From an uncultured Eubacteriales bacterium (GTDB lineage: Bacteria > Bacillota > Clostridia > Christensenellales > Aristaeellaceae): 64,000 nucleotides of DNA. The stretch covers positions 1-64,000 of the forward strand of contig CADCHI010000045.1 in the NCBI GenBank assembly GCA_902801165.1. Reading direction: 5' to 3'. Position 1 is the first letter of the stretch, and every line of letters starts with the position of its first letter. The position numbers were made by a program, and so were the translations under genes. The notes under the pieces were generated by a model, which did no database searches, had not been told where the DNA came from, and saw only the letters and a list, made by a program, of their open reading frames with translations. Of the stretch, positions 32,574 to 41,602 are shown piece after piece.

Positions 32574-34466
32574 TCAGCGTCGTCCGTTCCATGCGGTTTT
32601 GTGGGGGTCGCGATGGGGGGCGGGGTCCAGCCAGACGGCGGACTCCGGCGGGATCTCCCACACGCGGTCGCCGTACTCGATGCGCCGCTGCTCGCCGCAG
32701 CGGTTGACAGCCAGCGTCAGGCACTGGTTGGCCGCCGGGGCGCCGAATACGTCCGCGCCGCCGGTGATGCACCGCTCCACCAGCACGACGTCGGAGCCGA
32801 CGGCGCTGAGGCGCAGGTCTCCGGTGCGCAGGGCGGAGGAGCGCATGCGGGTGAGCATGATCTCCCGGAAGGCCCCCACGAGCCCCTCATCCTCGTGCCC
32901 CCAGGGGTAGGTGGCGCGGTTGTAGGGGTCGGCCATACCCGTCAGGCCGGCCTCGTCGCCGTAGTAGAGGCAGGGCATGCCAGGGAGGGCGCAGATCAGC
33001 GTCCAGGCGGCGATCAGGCGCTGCCGGCCGCGGGCGTAGTCCTCGGGACGCATCATGAAGGGATGGCGATAGACCCGGTCCGGGGCCATGTCGCCGATGT
33101 CCGCCAGCACGCTGATGGCCCGGGGCGTGTCGTGGCTGCCCAGCAGGTTCATCTCGGAATAGAGGAAGGGCAGGGGCATGTTCTCCCGCAGGCTCTCCAG
33201 GTGCCGCACGAAGGAAGGCGCGTCGCACCGGCAGCAGAGGAACTCCACGATGGCGTCCCGCAGGGGGTAGTTCATGCAGCTGTCCATGGTGTCGCCCAGG
33301 CAGTAGCAGCGCATCTCGCCGTAGGCCACCTTGTTGGTGGGGTCCTCCCAGACCTCGCCGATCAGGGCGGAGTCCGGCTGCTCCCGGCGGATGCGGGCGC
33401 GCAGCTTGCGGATGAAGGCCATGGGCAGCTCGTCGGCCACGTCCAGCCGCCAGCCGGAGGCGCCGGCGCGGATCCAGTGGGCGGTCACGCTGTCGTCGTC
33501 CTCGATGATGAAGCGCTGGTAGCTCTCGGTCTCCTCGTGCACGTTGGGCAGGGTCTTGAAGTTCCACCAGCACTCGTAGTCGTCGGGCCAGCGGCGGAAG
33601 CGGTACCACTCCCGGTAGGGGGATTCGGGGTCGTTGTAGGCGCCGCCGGGGCCGTAGTTGCCATCCCGGTTGAAGTACAGGCTGTCCGAGCCGGTGTGGG
33701 AGAACACGCCGTCCAGGATCACGCGCATGCCCCGGGCCCGGGCCGCGGCGCACAGGGCGCGGAAGTCCGCTTCGGTGCCGAAGCTGGGGTCGATCTGCAT
33801 GTAGTCGCCGGTGTTGTACTTGTGGTTGCTGCGGGCCTTGAAGATAGGGTTGAAGTACAGCACGGTGACGCCGAGGCTCTGGATGTAGTCCAGCTTTTCC
33901 ATGATGCCCCGCAGGTTGCCGCCGAAGTAGTCGTTGTTGCAGTTGTCGCCGTACTTGTCGTCGTTGATGATCAGGGCGGGGTCGTCGTCCCAGCGCAGGT
34001 GGTAATAGGAGGCCGGGGGCAGCTTGCGCACGTCCTTCTTGCCCGCGCAGTGGTAGCGGTCCACCATGATCTGCAGCATCATGCCGTTGCGCATCCACTC
34101 CGGGGTCTGGTAGGCGGGGTCGTACACGGTGACCTGGTAGCCGCCGGGAGCGGTCTCCGACAGGGCGCCAACGCCGCCCAGTCCGTCGGCGGCGTTGCCC
34201 CAGAACCAGGTCTTGCCGCCCCGGTCCGAGGCGATGAAGTAGTACCACAGCAGGCCGGGCTCCGAGGGGAGGGTGACCTCGCACTCATACATGCCATCGT
34301 GGGTGGGGCGCATGGGCAGTATGCTCTCCGCCTCCTGCCACCACAGGCGCAGGCTTATCCTGTGCAGGCCCTCCGCCCGCACCCGCAGGCGCAGCTGCTG
34401 TCCGCAGGGCGCGGCGCCCTGGGGCGTGCGATAGGCGGGGTCGCGGGAATCGTGGAAGAAATTCAT
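32574..34466 (-). CDS. GH13 glycoside hydrolase, neopullulanase/maltogenic-amylase type, intracellular
   Basis: 630 residues without a signal peptide. An N-terminal immunoglobulin-like domain (CBM34-type, about 1-125) precedes the TIM barrel. Conserved regions: DGVFSHTG (I), GWRLDVADELP with the nucleophile aspartate (II), IGEVWED with the acid/base glutamate (III) and GSHDTPR (IV). Such enzymes trim maltodextrins or cyclodextrins from glycogen or imported oligosaccharides. AGGAGT lies 7 nt before the ATG. It follows glgP on the same strand, separated by a 14-bp palindrome (34505-34538), giving a glycogen/maltodextrin degradation unit. Confidence 0.92.
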   Translation of the reverse strand: MNFFHDSRDPAYRTPQGAAPCGQQLRLRVRAEGLHRISLRLWWQEAESILPMRPTHDGMYECEVTLPSEPGLLWYYFIASDRGGKTWFWGNAADGLGGVGALSETAPGGYQVTVYDPAYQTPEWMRNGMMLQIMVDRYHCAGKKDVRKLPPASYYHLRWDDDPALIINDDKYGDNCNNDYFGGNLRGIMEKLDYIQSLGVTVLYFNPIFKARSNHKYNTGDYMQIDPSFGTEADFRALCAAARARGMRVILDGVFSHTGSDSLYFNRDGNYGPGGAYNDPESPYREWYRFRRWPDDYECWWNFKTLPNVHEETESYQRFIIEDDDSVTAHWIRAGASGWRLDVADELPMAFIRKLRARIRREQPDSALIGEVWEDPTNKVAYGEMRCYCLGDTMDSCMNYPLRDAIVEFLCCRCDAPSFVRHLESLRENMPLPFLYSEMNLLGSHDTPRAISVLADIGDMAPDRVYRHPFMMRPEDYARGRQRLIAAWTLICALPGMPCLYYGDEAGLTGMADPYNRATYPWGHEDEGLVGAFREIMLTRMRSSALRTGDLRLSAVGSDVVLVERCITGGADVFGAPAANQCLTLAVNRCGEQRRIEYGDRVWEIPPESAVWLDPAPHRDPHKTAWNGRR

Positions 34467-34504
34467 GGGAATCACTCCTACTGCGTGGGATGCCACAAAA
34501 TGAA

Positions 34505-34538
34505 GGAATTTGGAATAGCGCATACTATTCCAAATTCC
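34505..34538. repeat. 14-bp palindrome between glgP and the GH13 gene
   Basis: GGAATTTGGAATAG (34505-34518) is perfectly complementary to 34525-34538 with a 6-nt loop. There is no T run, so it is more likely an operator or an RNA-stability hairpin than a terminator. Confidence 0.6.
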
Positions 34539-34555
34539 GTGTATCAATCCAAAGC

Positions 34556-37003
34556 TTACAGTTTCAGAGGCTTCAGGTGCCAGATCAGCCGGTTGTACTC
34601 CTCGATGGTGCGGTCGGAGGTGAACAGGCTGGAGCAGGCGGTGTTCATGATGGACTTGTGCAGCCACAGCTTGCGGTCGTCGTAGTCGCGCAGCAGGTCC
34701 TTCTGGGTGTTCACGTAGGGCGCCAGATCCTTCAGCACGAAGTAGGGGTCGGCCATTCCGCCGCCGTCGCCGAACAGCAGGGAGTGATAGATCTCCTGGA
34801 ACATGCGGGGGTTCTCCGGGCACAGGGTGCCGTCGATCAGCTGTTCCATCACGCGGCGGATCTTCGGGTTGGTCTCGTAGATCTCGTGGGCGCGATAGGT
34901 GGCGTAGCCGCGGTCCACTTCCTCGGCGGTGAGGCCGAAGATGTAGATGTTGTCCGCGCCGACCTGCTCATAGATCTCGCAGTTCGCGCCGTCCATGGTG
35001 CCCAGCGTCACCGCGCCGTTCATCATGAACTTCATGTTGCCGGTGCCGCTGGCCTCCTTGCCGGCGGTGGAGATCTGCTGGCTGATCTCGGTGGCGGGCA
35101 TCAGCAGCTCCGCCTGGGAGACGCAGTAGTTCTCCAGGAATACCACGTTGATCAGCTTGGAGGCGCGGGGATGCTTGCGCACCAGGTCGCCCACGGCGTT
35201 GATCAGCTTGATGGTCAGCTTCGCGCGCTGGTAGCCAGGCGCGGCCTTGGCGCCGAAGATGAAGGTGCGGGCGTGGAACTCCTGCTCGGGATGCTCCACG
35301 ATATCGTTGTAGAGCACCATGATGCCCAGGGCGTTCATCAGCTGGCGCTTGTATTCGTGCAGGCGCTTGGCCTGGGCGTCGAAGATGCTCTCGGGGTTCA
35401 TCTCGATGCCCTGGTAGCGGTAGACGTGGTCCGCCAGGCGCAGCTTGTTGTGGTACTTGATGTCATTGAAGCGCTGCTGGAAGGCGGGGTCGTCCGCGAA
35501 GGCCTTCAGGTCGGCAATGCGGGGCATGTCCTTGCGCCAGGCGTCGCCGATGGTCTCGTCGATCAGGCTGGACAGCTCCGGGTTGCACTGCATCAGCCAG
35601 CGGCGATGGGTGATGCCGTTGGTGATGTTGACGAACTTCCGGGGCTCCAGCATGTAGAAGTCATGGAAGGTCTGCTTCTTGAGGATCTCGGTGTGGATGG
35701 CGGACACGCCGTTGACGGAGTGGGCGTAGGCCACGCACAGGTTGGCCATGTGCACCTGGTTGTAGGCGAGGATGGCCATGTGGCCGATGCGCTCCCACTG
35801 GCCGGGGAAGGAATCCCACAGCTTGGCGCACAGGCGGGTGTTCATCTCCTGCAGGATCATGTAAACGCGGGGCAGCTGCTCCTGGAACAGGCTCTCCGGC
35901 CACTTCTCCAGGGCCTCCACCAGCACGGTGTGGTTGGTGTAGGCGAAGGTGCGGCGGGCGATGCTCTCCGCGGTATCCCAGCCCAGGCCATAGTCGTCCA
36001 TCAGGATGCGCATCAGCTCGGGGATGGCCACGGCGGGATGGGTGTCGTTGATGTGGATGGCCACCTTGTCCGGGAAGATGGACCAGTGGTAGCCGTAGGT
36101 ATCGATGAACTCCTTCACCGCGAACTGGATGGAGGCGGAGGAGAAGAAGTACTGCTGCTTCAGGCGCAGCTCCTTGCCCTGGTAGCTGTCGTCATTGGGG
36201 TAGAGGATCTTGGAGATGACCTCCGCCAGCTCGCGCTCCTCCATGGCCTGCACGTACTGGCCGCGGTTGAAGTGCATCATGTCGATCTGCTGGGTGGCCT
36301 TCGCGCTCCAGGTGCGCAGGAAGTTGACCTTGGTGCTGTCATAGCCCACGACGGGGATGTCATAGGGCACGGCCTGCACGGTCTTGTAGTCCAGGTGGCG
36401 GAAGTAGGTGCGGCCGTTCTCCTCGTAGGCCTCGATGCGGCCGCCGAAGTGGATCTCCATGGTGTCCTGGGGATGGGGGATCTCCCAGATGTTGCCCTGG
36501 GCCAGCCAGTTGTCCGGCACCTCGACCTGATAGCCGTCCACCAGCTTCTGGCGGAACAGGCCGAACTCATAGCGAATGGTGCAGCCCATGGCGGGCAGCT
36601 TCAGCGTGGTCAGGGAGTCCAGGAAGCAGGCGGCCAGGCGGCCCAGGCCGCCGTTGCCCAGGCCGGGCTCCGGCTCCTGCTCGAACACGATGGAGCGGTC
36701 GATGTTCAGCTCATCGAGGGCCTTCATATAGTTTTTCTCGTTGACCAGGTTGACCATGTTGTTGTGCAGGGTGCGGCCCACCAGGAACTCGGCGCTGAGA
36801 TAATACACTTTTTTGGCCTGCTGTTCCTTGCGCGCGTCGCGGGAATAGCTCCTGCGCTGCATGATCTCATCGCGCACCACCAGGGCCAGGGCCTGGTACA
36901 GCTGCTCCGGCGTGGCGTCGCTCACGTCGCAGGCGAACTGGGTGTGCAGCTTATTGAGAATGCTGTCTTTGATTTGCGCAACGGTCATCCGTTCAAATTC
37001 CAC
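34556..37003 (-). CDS. glgP: Glycogen/maltodextrin phosphorylase
   Basis: 815 residues, full length for GT35. The pyridoxal-phosphate site is GKEASGTGNMKFMMNGA (lysine in GTGNMKF); nearby are EPGLGNGGLGRLAACFLDS and NITNGITHRRWL, both diagnostic. It releases glucose-1-phosphate from alpha-1,4-glucans, which the phosphoglucomutase at 39193 would convert to glucose-6-phosphate. The GTG at 37003 is 7 nt after GGAGG; an earlier ATG at 37024 overlaps that site. The promoter on the minus strand is TTGCGC (37073-37078) and TATAGT (37050-37055), spacing 17. Confidence 0.96.
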   Translation of the reverse strand: MEFERMTVAQIKDSILNKLHTQFACDVSDATPEQLYQALALVVRDEIMQRRSYSRDARKEQQAKKVYYLSAEFLVGRTLHNNMVNLVNEKNYMKALDELNIDRSIVFEQEPEPGLGNGGLGRLAACFLDSLTTLKLPAMGCTIRYEFGLFRQKLVDGYQVEVPDNWLAQGNIWEIPHPQDTMEIHFGGRIEAYEENGRTYFRHLDYKTVQAVPYDIPVVGYDSTKVNFLRTWSAKATQQIDMMHFNRGQYVQAMEERELAEVISKILYPNDDSYQGKELRLKQQYFFSSASIQFAVKEFIDTYGYHWSIFPDKVAIHINDTHPAVAIPELMRILMDDYGLGWDTAESIARRTFAYTNHTVLVEALEKWPESLFQEQLPRVYMILQEMNTRLCAKLWDSFPGQWERIGHMAILAYNQVHMANLCVAYAHSVNGVSAIHTEILKKQTFHDFYMLEPRKFVNITNGITHRRWLMQCNPELSSLIDETIGDAWRKDMPRIADLKAFADDPAFQQRFNDIKYHNKLRLADHVYRYQGIEMNPESIFDAQAKRLHEYKRQLMNALGIMVLYNDIVEHPEQEFHARTFIFGAKAAPGYQRAKLTIKLINAVGDLVRKHPRASKLINVVFLENYCVSQAELLMPATEISQQISTAGKEASGTGNMKFMMNGAVTLGTMDGANCEIYEQVGADNIYIFGLTAEEVDRGYATYRAHEIYETNPKIRRVMEQLIDGTLCPENPRMFQEIYHSLLFGDGGGMADPYFVLKDLAPYVNTQKDLLRDYDDRKLWLHKSIMNTACSSLFTSDRTIEEYNRLIWHLKPLKL

Positions 37004-37349
37004 AAAAACACCTCCGCGAATCATCGGGGAATATTAGAGTCTGAACGCTACTATAACACATTGGCGGAGATTGCGCAACGGGAAGTATGTTGATTTTTTG
37101 GGCGTTTACGGGCATGTTTGGCCTTTTTTTGCCGCGGTATGGTCAGTTTGACGAATGTTTGGCGTTTGATCGCTTTGGAAAGGTTAATTTGTTGTTTCTG
37201 GAAGGGAAGAGGACACCCTGAGGCAAACTTTAACGGAACCATACTTGCGGGAAAGTGGAACCGCGGCGGCTTCTGTGATAGAATGGCGTCATAGAAGCGG
37301 GCGCCGCGCCATCGATGGGCGGCGCGTCCGCCCGATGGGAGAGGATTTC
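37004..37349. promoter_or_regulatory. Divergent region between glgP and the MATE gene
   Basis: It contains the glgP promoter (37050-37078). For the MATE gene only a weak pair is seen: TGGAAC near 37255 and TAGAAT near 37278, spacing 17. Nothing else is recognisable. Confidence 0.5.
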
Positions 37350-38696
37350 ATGGGCAAGGCCTCGCACAGGATGACCGAGGGCAGCATCCCCGGCCACCTG
37401 ATCCGATATTCGATCCCCGCCATACTGGGCGATCTGTTCCAGGTGACCTACAACACCGTGGACTCGGTGATCGTGGGCAAGTACGCCGGCGCGGCGGCGC
37501 TGGCTGCGGTGGGCATTGCCAGCCCGCTGATGAGCGTGGCGATGTTTCTGATCATCGGCATGAGCATCGGGGCCTCGGTGCTGCTCAGCGAGTTCTACGG
37601 CGCGGGAGACATGCGCTCGCTGCGGCGTCAGTTCTCCACCACGCTGGCCATGGGCTTTGTCACCAGCGCGGCGATCGCGCTGGCGATGTTCGCGCTGACG
37701 GTGCCGCTGCTGCGGCTGTGCCGCACGCCGGAGGAGATCCTGGCGGACACCGCCGGGTACCTGCGCATCGTGGCCCTGGGCATGATCGTCACCTCGCTGT
37801 ACAACATGCTGGCGGCGGCCTCGAAGGCCATCGGCGACACGCTGACGCCGCTGATCTGCATGGTGGCGGGTTCCCTGCTGAACGTGGGCCTGGACTACTG
37901 GTTCGTGGCCGGGATGGGCCGCGGCGTGAACGGGGCGGCCTTCGCCACGGTGATCTCCCAGGGCGCGGCGGCGCTGCTGTGCGCGGCGCTGCTGTACCGC
38001 AACGAGAAGTTGCTGTTCGTCGGAGACGGGGGCTTCTGCGTGGACCGGTCGCTGCTGAAGCGCACGCTGCGCTTCAGCCTGCCCACCGCCCTGCAGCAGG
38101 CGGGCGTGTACGTGGGCAAGCTGCTGGTGCAGTCCGCGGTGAACCCGCTGGGCGTCAACGCCATCGCCGCGTTCAACGCCGTGAACCGCATCGACGACTA
38201 CGCGCTGATCCCCGAGCGGGACATCGCCAACGGCGAGACCGCGCTGGTGGCCCAGAACCACGGCGCGAAGCGGGCCGACCGCATGCGGGAGGGCCTGCGC
38301 GCCACCGCGCTGCTGGAGGTCGGCTACGGGGTGGTGGTGTCGCTGTGCGTGTTCGCCTTCGCGGAGAAACTGATGGGCCTGTTCGTGGCGCCCGAGGAGA
38401 CCGAGGTCATCCGCCTGGGCACCCGCTACCTGCGCCTGATGGGCTTCTTCTACTTCATGCCCGGCATCACCAACGGGCTGCAGGGCTACATGCGGGCCAT
38501 CGGCAGGATGAACCTGACCATGATCGTGACCTATTCCCAGATGTTCACCCGCGCCCTGTTCACCTTCCTGCTGATCGGCAGCATGGGACTGGACGCCGTG
38601 CCCCTGGCCTGCGCCGCGGGTTGGGTGATGATGACGGTCTGGGAGGTCGCCCTGATGATCCGCTGGAGCCGCGACGGACGCCTGTACCGGCTGTGA
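37350..38696 (+). CDS. MATE-family multidrug/metabolite efflux transporter
   Basis: About 448 residues with twelve predicted transmembrane helices in two repeats. The NorM/DinF-type core shows SIPAILGDLFQVTYNTVDSV near the start, ALAAVGIASPLMSV, and in the second half FSLPTALQQAGVYVGKLLVQ. It exports cationic drugs or metabolites in exchange for Na+ or H+. The ATG at 37350 follows GAGAGG; an upstream ATG at 37335 is possible. It is a single-gene unit. Confidence 0.92.
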   Translation: MGKASHRMTEGSIPGHLIRYSIPAILGDLFQVTYNTVDSVIVGKYAGAAALAAVGIASPLMSVAMFLIIGMSIGASVLLSEFYGAGDMRSLRRQFSTTLAMGFVTSAAIALAMFALTVPLLRLCRTPEEILADTAGYLRIVALGMIVTSLYNMLAAASKAIGDTLTPLICMVAGSLLNVGLDYWFVAGMGRGVNGAAFATVISQGAAALLCAALLYRNEKLLFVGDGGFCVDRSLLKRTLRFSLPTALQQAGVYVGKLLVQSAVNPLGVNAIAAFNAVNRIDDYALIPERDIANGETALVAQNHGAKRADRMREGLRATALLEVGYGVVVSLCVFAFAEKLMGLFVAPEETEVIRLGTRYLRLMGFFYFMPGITNGLQGYMRAIGRMNLTMIVTYSQMFTRALFTFLLIGSMGLDAVPLACAAGWVMMTVWEVALMIRWSRDGRLYRL

Positions 38697-38877
38697 GGCG
38701 GGGGAGGATAGGCGCGTTTCCCCGGGACCCGGAGGCGCGGAAAATGGTCTGTTTCCCCAAACTTACCGGCGGCCCAATAATTGTGGGCCTGACCCCTTGC
38801 ATTTGCCGCGCGTTTGTTGTACACTGATATTGGAAGATTTCCAAACGAGACCTGAATTCATTGGAGGTATTTTCGAC

Positions 38878-39087
38878 ATGGCAACGATCACCAAGCAGAT
38901 GAGCATTGGCGAGGTGCTGGACATCGACCGCACCACCGCGCCGATCATGATGGAATACGGCATGCATTGCATGGGCTGCCCCTTCTCGATGATGGAGAGC
39001 CTGGAGATGGGCTGCGCCGCCCACGGCACCGACGTGGACGAGCTGGTGGACCGTCTGAACAAGTACTTGGCTGAGAAGGAAAACTAA
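38878..39087 (+). CDS. DUF1858 domain protein
   Basis: A 69-residue protein (MATITKQMSIGEVLDIDRTT...MMEYGMHCMGCPFSMMESLE) matching DUF1858, with the conserved CxxC (CMGC) and the helix that follows. These small proteins are often found near hybrid-cluster proteins or other redox genes and may bind a metal or take part in thiol chemistry; the function is unknown. GGAGG lies 10 nt before the ATG. Confidence 0.88.
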   Translation: MATITKQMSIGEVLDIDRTTAPIMMEYGMHCMGCPFSMMESLEMGCAAHGTDVDELVDRLNKYLAEKEN

Positions 39088-39098
39088 TCGGATCTGGA

Positions 39099-39143
39099 GC
39101 GCAGGTCCCGGTTTCGCTCCGGGACCTGCGCCCCTGCTTTTTT
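39099..39143 (+). terminator. Rho-independent terminator
   Basis: GCGCAGGTCCCG (39099-39110) pairs with 39120-39131, followed by CCCTGC and T6. It ends the DUF1858 gene. Confidence 0.85.
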
Positions 39144-39192
39144 CGCCTTGCCATTGATCCAAATTTCAATTATCGAACAGGAGGAATGCCCC

Positions 39193-40901
39193 ATGGAACC
39201 GATCAAGCTGTACGAACAATGGCTGCATGACTTCGCCGACGACGCGGAGACCGTGCAGGACCTGCTCGCCATCAAGGACGACCCCAAGGAGATCGAGGAT
39301 CGCTTCTACCGCGACCTGGAATTCGGCACCGCCGGCATGCGCGGCGTGCTGGGCGCGGGCACGAACCGTCTGAACAAGTACAATGTGCGCCGGGTCTCCC
39401 GGGCGCTCGCCAAATACATACTGACCACCCCGGACGGCGCCGAGCGCGGCGTGGCCATCGCCTATGACTCCCGCCGCAAGAGCACCGAGTTCGCCAAGGA
39501 GGCCGCGCTGGTGCTGTGCGCCGCGGGCGTGAAGGTGTTCCTGTATGAGTCCCTGCGCCCCGTGCCGGTGCTCTCCTTCACCGTGCGCTACCTGAAGTGC
39601 ATCGCGGGCATCGTGATTACCGCCAGCCACAACCCCGCCCAGTACAACGGCTACAAGGTCTACTGGACCGACGGCGCCCAGATGCCGCCGGATTCCGTCA
39701 AGGGCATCACCGACCGCCTGCCGGACACCACCTTCGCCGAGTCCCTGCCCATGGACGAGCAGGTGGCGCTGGACAAGGGCCTGCTGACCTACATCGGCAA
39801 GGACGTGGACGACGCCTACATTGCCGCGGTGAAGAAGCTGTCCGTCAACCCCGAGCTGGCCAGGGAGATGGGCGAGACGCTGAAGATCGTCTACACCCCC
39901 CTGCACGGCTCCGGCAACATCCCGGTGCGCCGCATCTTCGACGAGATCGGCATGAAGCACGTGTACGTGGTCAAGGAGCAGGAGCTGCCCGACGGCGAGT
40001 TCCCCACCGTGAAGGTGCCCAACCCCGAGGACCCCGCCGCCTTCACCCTGGCGCTGGCCATGCAGAAGGAGCTAGGCGCTGACCTGTGCGTGGGCACCGA
40101 CCCCGACTGCGACCGCGTGGGCATCGCCTGCATGACCGACAACGGCCTGCGGCTGCTCAACGGCAACCAGATCGGCTGCATCCTGCTGCACTACATCCTC
40201 TCCCAGAAGAAGGAGCGGGGCGAGCTGCCCGCCAACGCCGCCGCCGTGACCACCATCGTGTCCACCGAGATGGCCCGCGCCATCGCCGAGGACTACGGCG
40301 TGAAGCTCATTAAGGTGCTGACCGGCTTCAAGTACATCGCCGAGCAGATCCACCTGTTCGAGACCACCGGCTGCAACACCTTCATGTTCGGCTTCGAGGA
40401 GAGCTACGGCTTCCTGTCCGGCACCGACGTGCGCGACAAGGACGGCGTCAACGCCTGCATGCTGATCGCCGAGGCCGCCAGCTGGTACAAGAAGATGTAC
40501 AACAAGACCCTGGCCGACGCCATCGACATGCTGTATACGGCGACAAGGTGACCAGCTTCGTGCTGCCCGGCAAGGACGGCCTGGAGAAGATGCAGCACAC
40601 CATGGCCGCCCTGCGCGAGAATCCGCCCAAGGACTTCGCCGGCGAGAAGGTCGTGGCCGTGCGCGACTACCAGACCTCCGTGCGCACCACCGTGGACGGC
40701 GAGACCGAGACTCTCACCCTGCCCAAGAGCAACGTGCTCTACTTCGAGCTGGAGAACAAGGCGTGGATCTGCGTGCGCCCCTCCGGCACCGAGCCGAAGA
40801 TCAAGCTGTACGTCAACGCCGTCTCGGGCAGCGACGCCGAGACCAAGGAGCTGCTGAACGCCTACTCCGACGCCGCCGTGAAGCTGCTGGAGAGCCTGTA
40901 A
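39193..40901 (+). pseudogene. pgcA: Phosphoglucomutase/phosphomannomutase, frameshifted near 40541
   Basis: The first frame (39193-40551) has GTAGMRG, the phosphoserine loop ITASHNPAQYNGYK, the metal loop DPDCDRVG and the sugar loop GFEESYGFL. It ends early at NKTLADAIDMLYTATR. The second frame (to 40901) resumes with KVTSFVLPGKDGLEKM and contains the phosphate-binding RPSGTEPKIKLYVN. The family sequence suggests that about 5 residues (LYEKYGYYGDKV type) are missing, i.e. 3n+1 nt lost. If real, the enzyme linking glycogen phosphorolysis to glycolysis is broken; an assembly or sequencing artefact is a serious alternative. Confidence 0.88.
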
Positions 40902-40954
40902 GGCAAAAGAAGTTTATCCATCATGCGGGGAAGGCAAATGCCTTCCCCGCAGCC

Positions 40955-41125
40955 TTTTCCCTTGGGGGATCGAACGCCCGAAAACAGTCCGGTGGACTGT
41001 TTTTGAAGCCTTCCCCTTTGGGGGATCGAACGCCTGGAAAACAGTCCAGTGGACTGTTTTTGAAGCCTTCCCCAATGGGGGACCGAACGCCCTGAAAACA
41101 GTCCAGTGGACTGTTTTCAGTGAGG
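40955..41125 (+). repeat. Three tandem 57-bp repeats with triloop hairpins
   Basis: The hairpin AAAACAGTCC / 3-nt loop / GGACTGTTTT begins at 40981, 41038 and 41095 (loops GGT, AGT, AGT). Between them stands a GCCTTCCCC-nn-TGGGGGA-CGAACGCC block. A GCGGGGAAGGC/GCCTTCCCCGC hairpin at 40925-40950 may be the terminator of the phosphoglucomutase gene. The rest of the 700-bp gap (41187-41526) shows no gene. Confidence 0.85.
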
Positions 41126-41526
41126 TCGGGCCGGCAGGCCCATGGGATGGTGGATTTCGGCGAAATTGCTTGCAATTTTGCCGAAAGACGGATGAGGTCG
41201 GATGCTGTATAAGATTGCTTTTTCACTCGCATCGTCAGTTCTATTCGTTGCGTTCCATGTCGAGACAGATTTTTTGCGGCGGATTCCCGGCACAAGAAAC
41301 TTCGGCGCTCGCCCACATCGCGGTCGAGCTGCCTCGTTTAAAAAGTGCCGGAGAATTCCGCCGCTTTTCAGTGGGGAACAGCGATAGAGGAAACATCACA
41401 TGCATATCATCTTCTGTATCCATTATTCGCTGTTTGTATTTTTATTCCGTCTGATTCAGTTATTCTTGGTTTGCCTAAATTGCATGCTTGTCTCCAATTC
41501 TCCTGACTCGCTGATTCCCACAAAAA

Positions 41527-41571
41527 CGGCGGCATGCATTTCGAGAACAGTATTCGGAATGCATGCCGCCG
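41527..41571 (-). terminator. Terminator of the M16 peptidase gene
   Basis: CGGCGGCATGCATT (41527-41540) is complementary to 41558-41571; on the minus strand TTTTTGTGG follows. Confidence 0.85.
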
Positions 41572-41602
41572 AAGCATCAACGACTGTCGTTGAACGCTGT
41601 TT

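Noticed and set aside
34490..37093. Very long + strand open frame opposite glgP
   Set aside because: It is the mirror of the phosphorylase codons; composition is non-protein-like and glgP motifs on the other strand are complete.
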